64,000 nucleotides of DNA from the NCBI RefSeq assembly GCF_019139535.1, contig NZ_CP077073.1, forward strand, positions 4,802,501-4,866,500, in the 5' to 3' direction. Shown here piece after piece: positions 47,858-54,886 of this stretch. This DNA comes from Pseudomonas muyukensis. Lineage in GTDB: Bacteria; Pseudomonadota; Gammaproteobacteria; Pseudomonadales; Pseudomonadaceae. The notes under the pieces are model-generated. The model saw only the letters and a program-made list of their open reading frames with translations, was not told where the DNA came from and searched no databases. Made by a program: the position numbers and the translations under genes. The first letter of the stretch is position 1; each line of letters starts with the position of its first letter.

Positions 47858-48976
47858 ATGCCTTACCAACCGAACGAGCTGTTGTTCAACCACTTCCGTG
47901 ATCATGGCATCGACCTGGCGCATATCGACCAGCAACTGCAACTGGTCGCACCGAACAGCCCCAACTTGCCTTTGTACCGCGACATGATGCTGACCATCCT
48001 GCGCATGGCGCACGACGACCGAAACCGCTGGAACGCCAAGATCACCTTGCAGGCACTGCGTGAACTGGACCATGCGTTCCGCATCCTGGAGCGCTACAAG
48101 GGGCGACGCAAGGTCACCGTGTTCGGCTCGGCGCGCACCCCGCTGGAACACCCGATGTATGCCCTGGCCCGGGAGCTGGGGGCTACCCTGGCCCGCTCCG
48201 AGCTGATGGTCATCACCGGCGCCGGCGGCGGCATCATGGCCGCTGCCCATGAGGGCGCGGGCAGCGACCATAGCCTGGGCTTCAACATCACCCTGCCCTT
48301 CGAGCAACACGCCAACGCCACGGTGGATGGCACCGACAAGCTGCTGCCGTTTCATTTCTTCTTTATTCGCAAGCTGTTTTTCGTCAAGGAGGCCGACGCG
48401 CTGGTGCTGTGCCCGGGTGGTTTCGGCACCCTCGACGAGGCCCTGGAGGTGCTGACCCTGATCCAGACCGGCAAGAGCCCGCTGGTGCCAGTGGTGCTGC
48501 TCGACTCGCCTGGCGGCAGCTTCTGGCGCGACGCGCTGGACTTCATCAGCCGCCAGCTTGAGGAAAACCGCTACATCCTGCCCAGTGACCTGAAGCTGGT
48601 GCGCCTGGTGCACAGTGCCGACGAGGCGGTGGAGGAAATCAACCAGTTCTACAGCAACTACCACTCCAGCCGCTGGCTGAAGAACCAGTTCGTGATCCGC
48701 ATGCATCACCCACTCAGTGAAGCCGCCTTGCATGACGTGGAGGAAGGTTTTGCCGACCTGCGCCTGAGCGGCAGGTACCACCAGCAGCCCGACAGCGGCG
48801 CCGAGCACGAGCAAGGCGACTTCAGCCACCTGACACGCCTGACGTTCGCCTTCAATGGCCGCGACCAAGGGCGCCTGCGAGAACTGGTGGACTTCATCAA
48901 CCTGTCGGAAAACTGGGCCAAGCCCCAGCCCATGCGTACCACCCAACGCGCCCGGGATGCCTTGCGCGTAAGCTGA
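47858..48976 (+). CDS. LOG-family (TIGR00730) Rossmann-fold nucleotide hydrolase
   Basis: A 372-residue protein. The central domain (about residues 85-260) has VTVFGSARTP, VITGAGGGIMAAAHEGA and the PGGFGTLDE motif of the LOG/'lysine decarboxylase-like' family, which hydrolyses nucleoside monophosphates at the N-glycosidic bond. N- and C-terminal extensions make it longer than plant-type LOG (~180-220), closer to the bacterial PpnN class. Start TTG/ATG: ATG 47858 follows AGAAGGAG. It is convergent with recX. Confidence 0.82.
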   Translation: MPYQPNELLFNHFRDHGIDLAHIDQQLQLVAPNSPNLPLYRDMMLTILRMAHDDRNRWNAKITLQALRELDHAFRILERYKGRRKVTVFGSARTPLEHPMYALARELGATLARSELMVITGAGGGIMAAAHEGAGSDHSLGFNITLPFEQHANATVDGTDKLLPFHFFFIRKLFFVKEADALVLCPGGFGTLDEALEVLTLIQTGKSPLVPVVLLDSPGGSFWRDALDFISRQLEENRYILPSDLKLVRLVHSADEAVEEINQFYSNYHSSRWLKNQFVIRMHHPLSEAALHDVEEGFADLRLSGRYHQQPDSGAEHEQGDFSHLTRLTFAFNGRDQGRLRELVDFINLSENWAKPQPMRTTQRARDALRVS

Positions 48977-48980
48977 ACGC

Positions 48981-49026
48981 AAAAAGGCCTGTGGGCTGGC
49001 TCGTGCTCGAGCCAGCCCACAGGCCT
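48981..49026 (-). terminator. Terminator of recA-recX
   Basis: On the minus strand, AAGGCCTGTGGGCTGGCTCG pairs with the following CGAGCCAGCCCACAGGCCTT and runs into TTTTTG directly after the recX stop codon. The preceding A-run lets it act weakly in the other direction too. Confidence 0.93.
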
Positions 49027-49497
49027 TCAGTAATCGTCGAGATCGCGCCCGCTGAGCAGCCGGCCGATCATGTCCATGGCAAACCCACGGTAGGCGAGAA
49101 ATCGCGTTTGCTGTGCCCGGCTACGCGGGTCTTGAGGCCGCTGCCCGGCAAACTTGCGTTGCCAGACATCCCGTAGCTGCACCGCCCAGTCCACCTCGCT
49201 GTCGCGCAGGGCCTGGTCGATATCGCCACGGTTCAAGCCACGCTGGCCAAGCTCCTCGCGAATACGCGCGGGGCCGTAACCGGCGTTGGAGCGGTAGCGG
49301 ATGAAGCTTTCGAGATAACGGGCCTCACTGAGCAGCCCTTCTTCGGCAAGCCGATCGAGCGCGGGCTCGATCAGCTCATCCGGTGCGCCACGCTGACGCA
49401 GCTTGCGTGTCAGCTCGACGCGACCATGCTCGCGGCGCGCGAGCAGGTCCATGGCTGTCCGCCGAACGGCGACGGGGGTGTCGAGTACGACGGACAT
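49027..49497 (-). CDS. recX: RecA regulator RecX
   Basis: A 156-residue protein with three-helix RecX repeats ([77 protein letters not shown]). It binds in the RecA filament groove and limits RecA activity. It follows recA by 8 bp in one operon. Confidence 0.95.
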   Translation of the reverse strand: MSVVLDTPVAVRRTAMDLLARREHGRVELTRKLRQRGAPDELIEPALDRLAEEGLLSEARYLESFIRYRSNAGYGPARIREELGQRGLNRGDIDQALRDSEVDWAVQLRDVWQRKFAGQRPQDPRSRAQQTRFLAYRGFAMDMIGRLLSGRDLDDY

Positions 49498-49505
49498 GGG
49501 GTCAA

Positions 49506-50573
49506 TCAGTAACCGGCGTCGGCGTCGGCCAGGTCGTCGGCATCGGCCTCGGCAGCAGCAGCCTTGGCAGCAGCAGCCACGGCACCCGAGGTCAGCAGCT
49601 TCTCGCGGATCTGCTTCTCGATCTCGGTGCCGATGGCCGGGTTCTCTTGCAGGTACTTGGCAGCGTTGGCCTTGCCCTGGCCGATCTTGTTGCCCTGGTA
49701 GCTGTACCAGGCACCGGATTTTTCCACCAGGCCCTGGGAAACGCCCAGGTCGATGATTTCGCCGTTGCGGTAGATACCCTTGCCGTACAGGATCTGGAAC
49801 TCAGCCTGACGGAACGGCGGCGAGACCTTGTTCTTGACGATCTTGACGCGGGTTTCGCTGCCGACCACCTCGTCGCCTTCCTTGACCGCGCCGGTACGGC
49901 GGATGTCCAGGCGCACCGAGGCGTAGAACTTCAGGGCGTTACCACCGGTGGTGGTTTCCGGGCTGCCGAACATCACGCCGATCTTCATACGGATCTGGTT
50001 GATGAAGATGACCAGGCAGTTGGCGTTCTTGATGTTACCGGTGATCTTGCGCAGTGCCTGGGACATCAGGCGGGCCTGCAGGCCGACGTGCATGTCGCCC
50101 ATCTCGCCTTCGATCTCGGCCTTGGGTACCAGGGCTGCCACGGAGTCGACGATGATCACGTCGACCGCGTTGGAACGCACCAGCATGTCGGTGATTTCCA
50201 GGGCCTGTTCGCCGGTGTCCGGCTGCGAGACCAGCAGGTCGTCGACATTGACGCCCAGCTTGCCGGCGTACTCGGGGTCGAGGGCGTGTTCGGCGTCGAC
50301 GAAGGCACAGGTGGCGCCGTTCTTCTGGGCTTCGGCGATGACCGAGAGGGTCAGCGTGGTCTTGCCCGAGGATTCCGGGCCATAGATCTCGACGATACGG
50401 CCCTTCGGCAGGCCGCCAATGCCCAGGGCGATGTCCAGGCCCAGGGAACCGGTGGAGATGGCAGGAATGGCCTGGCGCTCGTGGTCGCCCATGCGCATGA
50501 CCGCGCCCTTGCCGAATTGGCGTTCGATTTGACCCAGGGCCGCAGCCAAGGCGCGCTTCTTGTTGTCGTCCAT
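49506..50573 (-). CDS. recA: Recombinase RecA
   Basis: A 355-residue recombinase and LexA/phage-repressor co-protease. Walker A GPESSGKT lies at about residues 66-73, and the Walker B-type VDSVAALVP and the L2 loop region [13 protein letters not shown] are intact. The acidic C-terminal tail includes [15 protein letters not shown] 50573 gives the family start [10 protein letters not shown] LexA box lies 43 bp upstream. Confidence 0.98.
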   Translation of the reverse strand: MDDNKKRALAAALGQIERQFGKGAVMRMGDHERQAIPAISTGSLGLDIALGIGGLPKGRIVEIYGPESSGKTTLTLSVIAEAQKNGATCAFVDAEHALDPEYAGKLGVNVDDLLVSQPDTGEQALEITDMLVRSNAVDVIIVDSVAALVPKAEIEGEMGDMHVGLQARLMSQALRKITGNIKNANCLVIFINQIRMKIGVMFGSPETTTGGNALKFYASVRLDIRRTGAVKEGDEVVGSETRVKIVKNKVSPPFRQAEFQILYGKGIYRNGEIIDLGVSQGLVEKSGAWYSYQGNKIGQGKANAAKYLQENPAIGTEIEKQIREKLLTSGAVAAAAKAAAAEADADDLADADAGY

Positions 50574-50615
50574 TGAAATCCTCACGTGATCGACTTGGCC
50601 CTGGGGCCGGAACAA

Positions 50616-50631
50616 CTGTATAAGTAGCCAG
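50616..50631 (-). promoter_or_regulatory. LexA (SOS) box of recA
   Basis: The plus strand reads CTGTATAAGTAGCCAG, a CTG-N10-CAG match to the LexA consensus with one departure in the right arm. It lies 43 bp upstream of the recA start. Confidence 0.85.
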
Positions 50632-50676
50632 TATTATTCCACAGGGATTCGTTTCCGCAAACCCCCGTCGAGTGAA

Positions 50677-51159
50677 TTACTCCGCGCCAAGCTGTAACAA
50701 GCCGTCTAGCGCGGCGATCACCGTCTGTCGGCGCACCGCCTCGCGGTCGCCGTCGAAGTGGCGCCGCTCGCTGCTCACGTGCTTGCCGTCGGCCCAGGCC
50801 AGCCACACCGTGCCCACCGGTTTGGCCGGCGAGCCGCCATCCGGCCCGGCCACGCCGCTCACCGCCACGGCAAAACGCGCCCCGCTGGCAGCCTGGGCGC
50901 CACGGACCATGGCCTCGACCACCTCCTGGCTGACCGCGCCAACCTGGGCGAACAAGGGCTCAGGGACGCCAAGCTGGCGGGTCTTCTGGGCATTGGAATA
51001 GGTGACATAGCCGGCCTCGAACCAGGCCGAGCTGCCGGGAATGCGAGTGATAGCCTCGGCGATGCCGCCGCCGGTGCAGGATTCGGCGGTGCTCACCTGG
51101 GCGTTGAAGCGCCGCAGGTGTTCGCCCAGGCGCGTGGAAAGTACGGTGATCGGGTCCAT
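50677..51159 (-). CDS. pncC: CinA-family nicotinamide-nucleotide amidohydrolase PncC
   Basis: A 160-residue single-domain CinA C-terminal-type enzyme that deamidates nicotinamide mononucleotide in NAD salvage. Signature segments are STAESCTGGGIAEAITRIPGSSAWFEAGYVTYSN and VSGVAGPDGGSPAKPVGTVWLAW. In Pseudomonas it lies next to recA and marks one flank of the tailocin insertion site; here the lysis genes start 59 bp beyond its start codon. Confidence 0.93.
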   Translation of the reverse strand: MDPITVLSTRLGEHLRRFNAQVSTAESCTGGGIAEAITRIPGSSAWFEAGYVTYSNAQKTRQLGVPEPLFAQVGAVSQEVVEAMVRGAQAASGARFAVAVSGVAGPDGGSPAKPVGTVWLAWADGKHVSSERRHFDGDREAVRRQTVIAALDGLLQLGAE

Positions 51160-51218
51160 GGCGAGCTCCTGGCAAGACAGCGCCCTACCCTACCACTCCC
51201 CAGTGGGCTGGCAAGTGC

Positions 51219-51719
51219 TCAATGGGCCAGGCCACGCACGTACTCCTGGCAGGCCCGCAACGCGATCAGTCCGCGGTCGCCGTCGTCGGTGATGCTGATA
51301 ATTCGTCGAGCATGCGCCGGGTCAAGTCGGGCGCGTACGGCGCCATGATCCACGCCGCCGGTGCCGGCGGCGGCAGGCACTGCGGCGCCACTGGCGTCGC
51401 GTTCGACCAGGACCGACAGGCGCAGATCGGCAGTAGCAAGGCGATCACGCAGGCGTGCTTGAGCGTGTTGGGCATCGGTGAGTTCCTGGTAATGTTTCGA
51501 TTCACTGTCGCGCAGGCGTTGTTCGAGGCCCTGGCGTTGCTCGCGTTCGGCCAGCAGCAGCGCGTACAAGGCCTTGGCCTGGTCCAGGCGCTGCTGCACC
51601 AGCGCCTGCTCCTGCACCGCCAGCTGGCGCCCATGGCGCCAGCCCTGGGCCTGCCAGGCCGCGGCGGCGCTCATTGCCATCAGCAGCAAGCACAGCGCCG
51701 CCTGCCAGCGGCTCAACAC
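51219..51719 (-). CDS. Rz-type inner-membrane spanin of the tailocin
   Basis: A protein of about 166 residues with one N-terminal membrane helix (AALCLLLMAMSAAAAW), a long coiled coil (about 35-100, VQEQALVQQRLDQAKALYALLLAEREQ) and a C-terminal globular tail, as in Rz/i-spanins that fuse inner and outer membranes at the end of lysis. I chose GTG 51719 because GAGG lies just upstream and it overlaps the endolysin stop (coupling); GTG 51743 is also open. An Rz1 frame is nested inside. Confidence 0.8.
   Translation of the reverse strand: MLSRWQAALCLLLMAMSAAAAWQAQGWRHGRQLAVQEQALVQQRLDQAKALYALLLAEREQRQGLEQRLRDSESKHYQELTDAQHAQARLRDRLATADLRLSVLVERDASGAAVPAAAGTGGVDHGAVRARLDPAHARRIISITDDGDRGLIALRACQEYVRGLAH
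51266..51475 (-). CDS. Rz1-type outer-membrane lipoprotein spanin, nested in Rz
   Basis: Inside the Rz gene, in another frame, an ATG at 51475 with CAGGA upstream opens 69 codons (MPNTLKHACVIALLLPICAC). The lipobox ICAC puts the acylated cysteine at residue 20, and a proline-rich stretch APQCLPPPAPAA follows, as in Rz1. Nested Rz/Rz1 pairs are a classical phage lysis arrangement. The frame was found by eye; the pattern is strong. Confidence 0.75.
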   Translation of the reverse strand: MPNTLKHACVIALLLPICACRSWSNATPVAPQCLPPPAPAAWIMAPYAPDLTRRMLDELSASPTTATAD

Positions 51720-52264
51720 AGCACCTCGCGGGCCCGAGTCCACAGCGCCGTGCGTTCGCTCAGGCCATTGAGGCCGCCGTTGATATGGCGGGTGATGCGG
51801 TTGAACTCCCCCTGGTCGGCCAAGGCATTGAGCCCGCGCGAGTGCCAGAACCAGGCCGCCGATTCGCAGGCCCAGCGCGGCTGTTCAAGCATCTGCGGCT
51901 GCGCCAGCAGGCGCTCGTCACCGAACAGCGCGCGGCTGCACGCCTGGTAGTTGTTGCGCCCGGTCACCTGGATCAGGCCACGGCCGCAATACAGCTGGCC
52001 ATCGCCGTCGGCCTGCGGCGTGTTGCCCAGGCGCAGGGCCAGGCTGCCGGTGTCGTAGCGGGCCAGGTACTGGTCGCTGCCCAGTTCCTTGACGTAGCGC
52101 AGTTGCCCGGACTCATGGCCAACCTGGGCGAGGAAGGCGGCGATGCGCTTGGGATGGTCGATTTCCCAGTTGGCCATTGCCGTGTTGAGGGCTGGCAGAA
52201 AAGTCGCGGCGCGCTGGCCGGCGAGTGGGTAGATCTGGCGAAGTTGCTGTTCAGTGAGCGGCAT
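51713..52264 (-). CDS. GH19-type endolysin of the tailocin
   Basis: A 183-residue lysozyme-like enzyme of glycoside hydrolase family 19. The catalytic glutamate is in QVGHESGQLRYVKEL, and YCGRGLIQVTGRNNY is the family signature. It has no signal peptide, so it needs a holin to reach the wall and release particles by lysis. I chose ATG 52264 (MPLTEQQL) because GGAG lies 9 nt upstream; ATG 52279 is also open. It overlaps the Com-like gene. Confidence 0.85.
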   Translation of the reverse strand: MPLTEQQLRQIYPLAGQRAATFLPALNTAMANWEIDHPKRIAAFLAQVGHESGQLRYVKELGSDQYLARYDTGSLALRLGNTPQADGDGQLYCGRGLIQVTGRNNYQACSRALFGDERLLAQPQMLEQPRWACESAAWFWHSRGLNALADQGEFNRITRHINGGLNGLSERTALWTRAREVLC

Positions 52265-52460
52265 CGATACATTCTCCATGGCTGTCTGATCGAAGGGCGG
52301 CGCAGGCCGCCGGAGGTTCGCTCACAGGCGATGGCTCGAAGCGCGTGGCTTTCACATGGTTCAAGGTACGGCAACGGCCGCACTTGATCTGGAGCTCGGA
52401 AACCGGGGTGATACGGGCCAGTAGCTTGTGGCACTGGCCGCAGCGTAAGTCGATGAACAT
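52251..52460 (-). CDS. Com-like zinc-finger protein
   Basis: A 69-residue protein with cysteines at 7, 10, 27 and 30 (LRCGQCHKLL ... IKCGRCRTLNHVK). This matches the Com family, whose Mu member is a zinc-finger RNA-binding protein that turns on translation of mom. No mom-like modification gene is visible here. ATG 52460 follows CCAGGA. It sits between gpD and the endolysin, the place where phage P2 carries its zinc-finger late activator Ogr. Confidence 0.78.
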   Translation of the reverse strand: MFIDLRCGQCHKLLARITPVSELQIKCGRCRTLNHVKATRFEPSPVSEPPAACAALRSDSHGECIDAAH

Positions 52461-52522
52461 ACAGGTCTGTCCTGGTAATAGAGCGGCCAGGAACTCCCGG
52501 CATGCGGATAAATGAACGCGAT

Positions 52523-52683
52523 TCAGCGCAGCAACTGCACATGACGATCGCTCCAGGCGGACCACAGCATCAGGCACGCGCCCAGCAGGCCAAGAAATAC
52601 GCCGAACCCGACCATGAAATCCGTGTGCCCTGGGCCGCATTGCCGATCAGGCAAATATCACGGTAAGCGAGTACTGCAAACAT
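52523..52683 (-). CDS. Small ORF(s) with a membrane segment between gpD and Com
   Basis: ATG 52683 follows a strong GGAGG (9-nt spacing) and opens 37 codons (MFAVLAYRDICLIGNAAQGT ...) to 52570. Overlapping it in another frame, ATG 52615 opens 30 codons ending at 52523 (MVGFGVFLGLLGACLMLWSA then WSDRHVQLLR), a single hydrophobic helix with a charged tail. They could be two coupled genes, or one ~53-residue protein if a frameshift occurs near 52625. A holin-like role is possible but unproven. Confidence 0.4.
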
Positions 52684-52778
52684 CCTTGCTGCCCTCCATA
52701 GTCAGGCGCGTCGATTGAGCGACGACTATAGAAATGGCATTCATCGACAGGCACCGGGAAACGCTCTCCCGGACCGTC

Positions 52779-53813
52779 TCAGGCCTTGCACAACCCCGTG
52801 CGGCGCACAGCGCTACCCTTGGCGCTGGCCTTGCCCTGGCGGCCGCCGTTGCATTGCAAGGTGGTGCGCCAGCCACTGCTGGTGAACACCTGCTCCACCG
52901 ACTCGACCAGGTAGGTGCCATCGAGCCCTGGGAGAAAGCCACTGGCCTCGATGCTGCGCTCGGCGAACAGGTCGGTACGCCCGGGCAGGTCCAGGCGCAC
53001 GCTGGCGGTATCGCGGTTGAAACTGGCCAGGCGCGCTTTGGCGGCCTGTTCGGCGGCAGCGCGATTGGGGTACAGGTGGCGGTCGGTGTACACCGGCTGC
53101 AGGCCGTTCGGAGCGTCGCCGTTTTCCAGCTCCACCGTTTGCAGGCGCCCACTGGCGCTGTCCTGGTGGCGAGCCCTGACCGCCTTGTGGGTGCTCTTGT
53201 CGGCCAGGCGGAACTGCCACTGGCTGACATCGCTGCGGGCGATGCTCACCACGCCCAGGGGCTTGCCACTGGCGCTCTGCCCGCCCTGGCGCGGCAGCAC
53301 CAGCAGTTGGCCGTTGGCCAGCTTGGCGGTGCAATCGTGCAGGCGCGCCAGGCGGGTGACGAAGTTGAAGTCCGACTCGCTGTACTGGTCGACCCGCAGG
53401 ATCTGCGCGGTCACCGGGCACACCGCCTGCCAGCCGTTGCGGGCGGCGATCTCGGCGACGATGCGTTGCAGCGTCACCTGCTCCCAGCTACCGCTGCGGA
53501 TGCTCTTGCCACTGCCGCGCAGGTCGCTGGCCTTGCCGCGAATCACCAGGGTGTCGGGCGGGCCGGACAGCTCCACCTCGTCGACGGTATAGCGGCCCAG
53601 GCGGCTCAAGGGTTGACCGGCGTATCCCAGGTGCACCTCGAGCGCTGCACCGCGCGCCGGCAGCGCCAAGGCACCGTCGCGGGCATCGAGGCGTAGTTCG
53701 AATTCGTCCGACTCCAGGCCGGGTTTATCGGTGGTACGCAGCAGCAACAGACGATCGTTGATCAACGTGGTGATGTCGTGGCCGTCCGCGGTGATGCGAA
53801 ATTGGGGCTGCAT
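52779..53813 (-). CDS. Tail hub protein (P2 gpD-like)
   Basis: A 344-residue protein matching the P2 gpD 'late control' family, which is the hub of contractile tails and homologous to VgrG/gp27. Features are the N-terminal FRITADGHDITTLINDRLLLLRTTDKPG, a SDFNFVTRLARLHDCTAKL segment typical of the hub, and a glycine-rich C-terminus. It links the tube to the baseplate spike. It follows gpX by 37 bp. Confidence 0.9.
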   Translation of the reverse strand: MQPQFRITADGHDITTLINDRLLLLRTTDKPGLESDEFELRLDARDGALALPARGAALEVHLGYAGQPLSRLGRYTVDEVELSGPPDTLVIRGKASDLRGSGKSIRSGSWEQVTLQRIVAEIAARNGWQAVCPVTAQILRVDQYSESDFNFVTRLARLHDCTAKLANGQLLVLPRQGGQSASGKPLGVVSIARSDVSQWQFRLADKSTHKAVRARHQDSASGRLQTVELENGDAPNGLQPVYTDRHLYPNRAAAEQAAKARLASFNRDTASVRLDLPGRTDLFAERSIEASGFLPGLDGTYLVESVEQVFTSSGWRTTLQCNGGRQGKASAKGSAVRRTGLCKA

Positions 53814-53850
53814 GGTCAGTGCCTCAGGGTGTGGATGTGAAGGGGCGTCA

Positions 53851-54057
53851 TCAATCCCACAGCTGCAGGCTGCTGCTCGCCGCCACGGACAGCTCCGGCA
53901 GCAGGATTTTCACCCCGGCGCGAAACGGCTGGGCCTCGTCCGCCAGGCCCTGGTTGGCAGCCAGCAGCGCTTCGAGCGTGCCGCCCAGATGCCCGTAGTA
54001 GTGCTGGCAGAGGGTGTCGAGCAGATCGCCCTCAGACGTTGTGCAAATCCTGGCCAT
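53851..54057 (-). CDS. Tail protein X (P2 gpX-like, LysM-type)
   Basis: A 68-residue protein of the phage tail X family. The TSEGDLLDTLCQHYYGHLGGTLEALLAANQGLA segment is a LysM-like module, and ILLPEL is the closing strand. It is thought to sit with the hub. The start overlaps the gpU-like gene by 26 nt. Confidence 0.88.
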   Translation of the reverse strand: MARICTTSEGDLLDTLCQHYYGHLGGTLEALLAANQGLADEAQPFRAGVKILLPELSVAASSSLQLWD

Positions 54058-54877
54058 AGCTGACGAACTCCAGTGAGAAACCTTGTTTGCGAGGGATGCC
54101 GCCGGCCAGCAGCATGCTTTGCTCTTCCTCGATGCTGGTCAGGCACCAAGTGCCGAGCACCTCGCCGTAACCGGTGGTCAAGGACAACGGCAGCAACTGC
54201 CGGCCAATGCTGCGCAGGCTCTGCAACTGACCGATTCCGCCCTTGAAACCGGGGAAGATCGCACCACGCAAGGTGATGCTCTCCTCGCCCAGGCTGACCG
54301 CCTGTTGAGCGTTGTCACGGCTCAGGCGCTCCTGCCCGGCCCAGCGAAAACGCGTCTGCCGGCGCAGCTGGTCGAAAGCGGCGGTGTCGAGGTTGAAGTA
54401 GTACGGCGCGCTGCCGGCCTTGAGCGGCTGCAGCACCAGCAGGTGGGGAAACGGCTTGACCGCTTCGGGTGCGGGGGTCGCCTCGGGCGCAAAGCCCAGG
54501 GTCGACAGCACGCCATTGACGGCCGAGCGCACCTCCCCCGCTACACGGCGGATCGCCGCGCCGGCCTTGGCCACGTGCCCGGCAAAGGCGTCGATGCGCT
54601 CACGCACCTGGCGCACCACGCCAAGCGCCTGGTCGTACTTGGCGAGCACCTTGGTAACCCGCGCCTGGGCCGAGGCAATCGCCCGCATGGTGCGCTGCAG
54701 TTTGGCACCGATGAGCGGGCCGACCACAGGCAGGCCCTCCAGCTCGGCCACCGCGCCCTGCACGTGGCCGATCGCCTCGTTCATCGGCTCGAGCATGGCG
54801 TCGGCACGCCGACGCCCTGCCTCGCCCGCCTTGACCAGGGCGTGCAGCGTGGCTTGCAGCTGCTCCAGATAGGTCAT
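54032..54877 (-). CDS. gpU-like tail completion protein with N-terminal helical extension
   Basis: A 281-residue protein. The C-terminal ~130 residues (FPHLLVLQPL ... FPGFKGGIGQLQSLRSIGRQLLPLSLTTGYGEVLGTWCLTSIEEEQS) match P2 gpU, a protein at the tail terminus. The N-terminal ~150 residues are helical and alanine-rich (LEQLQATLHALVKAGEAGRRR) and absent from P2 gpU, which is about 160 residues long. It lies 9 bp after the tape measure gene. Confidence 0.82.
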   Translation of the reverse strand: MTYLEQLQATLHALVKAGEAGRRRADAMLEPMNEAIGHVQGAVAELEGLPVVGPLIGAKLQRTMRAIASAQARVTKVLAKYDQALGVVRQVRERIDAFAGHVAKAGAAIRRVAGEVRSAVNGVLSTLGFAPEATPAPEAVKPFPHLLVLQPLKAGSAPYYFNLDTAAFDQLRRQTRFRWAGQERLSRDNAQQAVSLGEESITLRGAIFPGFKGGIGQLQSLRSIGRQLLPLSLTTGYGEVLGTWCLTSIEEEQSMLLAGGIPRKQGFSLEFVSYGQDLHNV

Positions 54878-54886
54878 GCTTGCTCC

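Noticed and set aside
47676..47987. 103-codon frame upstream of and overlapping the LOG-family gene
   Set aside because: Its second half is the LOG gene read out of frame; the first part lacks a convincing ribosome site and known similarity.
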